Assembly: GCA_900320815.1 (NCBI GenBank)
Contig: ONTY01000089.1
Location: 1 to 6,318 of the forward strand
Origin: an uncultured Pseudomonadota bacterium
GTDB taxonomy: Bacteria; Pseudomonadota; Gammaproteobacteria; Burkholderiales; Burkholderiaceae_C
Length of the DNA stretch: 6,318 nt
Reading direction: 5' to 3'
Positions 4,946 through 6,318 of this stretch are shown here, piece after piece. The notes under the pieces are model-generated. The model ran no database searches. It was not told the DNA's origin and saw only the letters and a program-made list of their open reading frames with translations. Position 1 is the first letter of the stretch. Each line of letters opens with the position of its first letter. The position numbers were made by a program, and so were the translations under genes.

Positions 4946-6318
4946 TCAAAACGAAGTGCCAATTTGAAACTGAAAACGCTGGATTCTATCGCCCGGCTTT
5001 TTCCGCAAAGGCACGGCATACGCGAAGCGCAGCGGCCCCATTGGCGAAATCCAGCTCAGCCCCACACCGCTGGAATAGCGCAACCCGTGGCGATCGACCT
5101 TCTGCCCATCGCCATACAGTGCCCCCACGTCTACAAAGCCGAACAGGCGCAGCGTGCGGTCGTTGCCAGCGCCTGGGAAGGGGGTAATCAGTTCGGTGTT
5201 GAACACCAGCTTGCGCGTGCCGCCAATAAATGAGCCAGTCACATCGCGCGGCCCCATCGTGGACTGCTCGTAGCCGCGCACCGAGCCAAGGCCGCCGGCG
5301 TAGAAGTTCTTGAACACTGGGAACGGACGCCCGTTCAACCCCTTGCCCCAGCCGACCTCACCGTTGAACGCTATCGTGTATTGCTTGTTGAGCGGAACAT
5401 ATTGCTGGTATTGGTAATCGGCCTTGACGTAGCGTGCATCGCCAAACAGCCCCAGTTCGCCGCTCAGCCGCTGGTAGCGCCCGGAATTGGGTGCCAGCGC
5501 ACTGTCGCGCGAGTCGCGCGACCAGCCCAGGGTCAGGGGAAAGTAGGTGCTGCGGTAGCCAAAACGCTCGGCGTAATGCAGATATGAGGCCGGAATATTG
5601 GTGCCAGTTTTAATGCGTGTCTGCTCGGCATTCATGCCCACATACACCGTGTCCAGCTCCGAAACCGGCACACCAAAACGCAGCCCCGCGCCCATCGTTT
5701 GCAGCGTATAGGTGCCGCCTTGGTCCTGGTAGGGCTTTTGCGTGCGGTAATACACGTCCACAGTGCGCGAAATACCATCGCGCGTGAAATACGGGTCGGT
5801 GGCGCTGATGACCACCGTGCGGTTGTATTTGCCGGTATTGAGCTGCAAATCCAGCTTGTTGCCCGAACCAAAAGCGTTGTCCTGTGACAGGCCAAAGGTA
5901 AATGACAGCTTTTCTGCCGACGAAAACCCCGCGCCCAGGCTGATGTTGCCTGTGGGTTTTTCCTTGAGTTCCACATTCAGGTCCACCTGGTCAGGCGCGC
6001 CGGGCACTTCTGCCGTAGACACAGACAACTCGGTGAAATATCCCAACCGGTCCACGCGGTCGCGCGAGAGGCGGATTTTCTCTGCGTCATACCAGGAAGA
6101 CTCGTACTGGCGAAACTCGCGCCGGATAACTTCATCTTTTGTGCGTGTATTGCCCACCACATTAATGCGCCGCACATACGCACGCCGCCCAGGCTCTGAG
6201 CGCAGCGTCAGCGCCACGCGGCGCTGCGCGCGATCAATATCCTGCACAGCTTCCACCTGTGCAAACGCAAAGCCGTAATTTCCAAAATGCTCAGTAAAAG
6301 CCTTGGTGGTTTCTGCCA
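4946..6318 (-). CDS. bamA: Outer membrane assembly factor BamA (C-terminal part, 5' end outside window)
   Basis: Central subunit of the BAM complex, which folds and inserts beta-barrel proteins in the outer membrane. The window holds the last 456 codons; the frame is open to the edge, so the N-terminus (signal peptide, POTRA1-3 and most of POTRA4) lies beyond 6318. Counting from the first full visible codon, residues 1 to ~46 are the end of POTRA4 (FGNYGFAFAQVEAVQDID), ~47-120 are POTRA5 (YVRRINVVGNTRTKDEVIRR, RLGYF, GAPDQVDLNVELKEK), and 121-456 are the 16-stranded barrel. VRGYE (346-350) is the conserved VRGF/Y loop-6 motif, and SPMGPLRFAYA (424-434) is the strand near the C-terminus. The final IGTSF ends in Phe, as in outer-membrane barrels. 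Loop 6 is much shorter than in E. coli, giving a compact barrel. The stop is 11 bases upstream of the skp ATG. Confidence 0.97.
   Translation of the reverse strand, partial: AETTKAFTEHFGNYGFAFAQVEAVQDIDRAQRRVALTLRSEPGRRAYVRRINVVGNTRTKDEVIRREFRQYESSWYDAEKIRLSRDRVDRLGYFTELSVSTAEVPGAPDQVDLNVELKEKPTGNISLGAGFSSAEKLSFTFGLSQDNAFGSGNKLDLQLNTGKYNRTVVISATDPYFTRDGISRTVDVYYRTQKPYQDQGGTYTLQTMGAGLRFGVPVSELDTVYVGMNAEQTRIKTGTNIPASYLHYAERFGYRSTYFPLTLGWSRDSRDSALAPNSGRYQRLSGELGLFGDARYVKADYQYQQYVPLNKQYTIAFNGEVGWGKGLNGRPFPVFKNFYAGGLGSVRGYEQSTMGPRDVTGSFIGGTRKLVFNTELITPFPGAGNDRTLRLFGFVDVGALYGDGQKVDRHGLRYSSGVGLSWISPMGPLRFAYAVPLRKKPGDRIQRFQFQIGTSF

Noticed and set aside
3422..4967. Long plus-strand open frames (338 and 413 codons) opposite lpxD, skp and the end of bamA
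   Set aside because: Their composition mirrors the hexapeptide repeats and coiled coil on the other strand; no independent coding evidence.
5281..5380. Shortened BamA loop 6 as a deletion
   Set aside because: The loop lacks the long E. coli insertion, but VRGYE and the flanking strands are intact and the short form is, to my knowledge, usual in betaproteobacterial BamA.

Overview
The window is a single block of minus-strand genes, read right to left: bamA (3' part only), skp/ompH, lpxD, fabZ, lpxA, lpxB and rnhB. This is the conserved Gram-negative outer-membrane biogenesis cluster. The bamA-skp-lpxD-fabZ-lpxA-lpxB-rnhB order, high G+C content and protein style point to a betaproteobacterium, most likely Burkholderiales. 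A Comamonadaceae-like origin is a guess from the overall feel of the proteins and from a predicted short-chain LpxA. No rRNA or tRNA gene, CRISPR array, transposase or phage gene is visible.

Layout: 6318-4946 is the end of bamA (end of POTRA4, POTRA5 and the whole beta-barrel). skp follows at 4934-4422 and lpxD at 4396-3395; a compact GC hairpin sits between skp and the lpxD Shine-Dalgarno. fabZ is at 3324-2881 and lpxA at 2853-2053. A 169-bp AT-richer gap (1884-2052) holds a long imperfect inverted repeat and a possible internal promoter. lpxB is at 1883-663, and rnhB at 694-26 overlaps the end of lpxB. Bases 1-25, downstream of rnhB, show no gene and no terminator.

Together the genes link outer-membrane protein assembly (BamA as insertase, Skp as periplasmic chaperone) with the acyl steps of lipid A synthesis. 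LpxA adds the first 3-hydroxyacyl chain to UDP-GlcNAc, LpxD the second, and LpxB joins two such units into the disaccharide. FabZ draws on the same 3-hydroxyacyl-ACP pool for phospholipid fatty acids. RNase HII is a housekeeping passenger at the end of the operon.

The gene content is ordinary and I see no undescribed multi-gene system. The parts worth a second look are the roughly 120-bp inverted repeat between lpxA and lpxB, whose mismatches tend to become G-U pairs in the operon's own RNA; a roughly 22-residue insertion in LpxB; a phenylalanine at the acyl-chain ruler position of LpxA; and the skp-lpxD hairpin.
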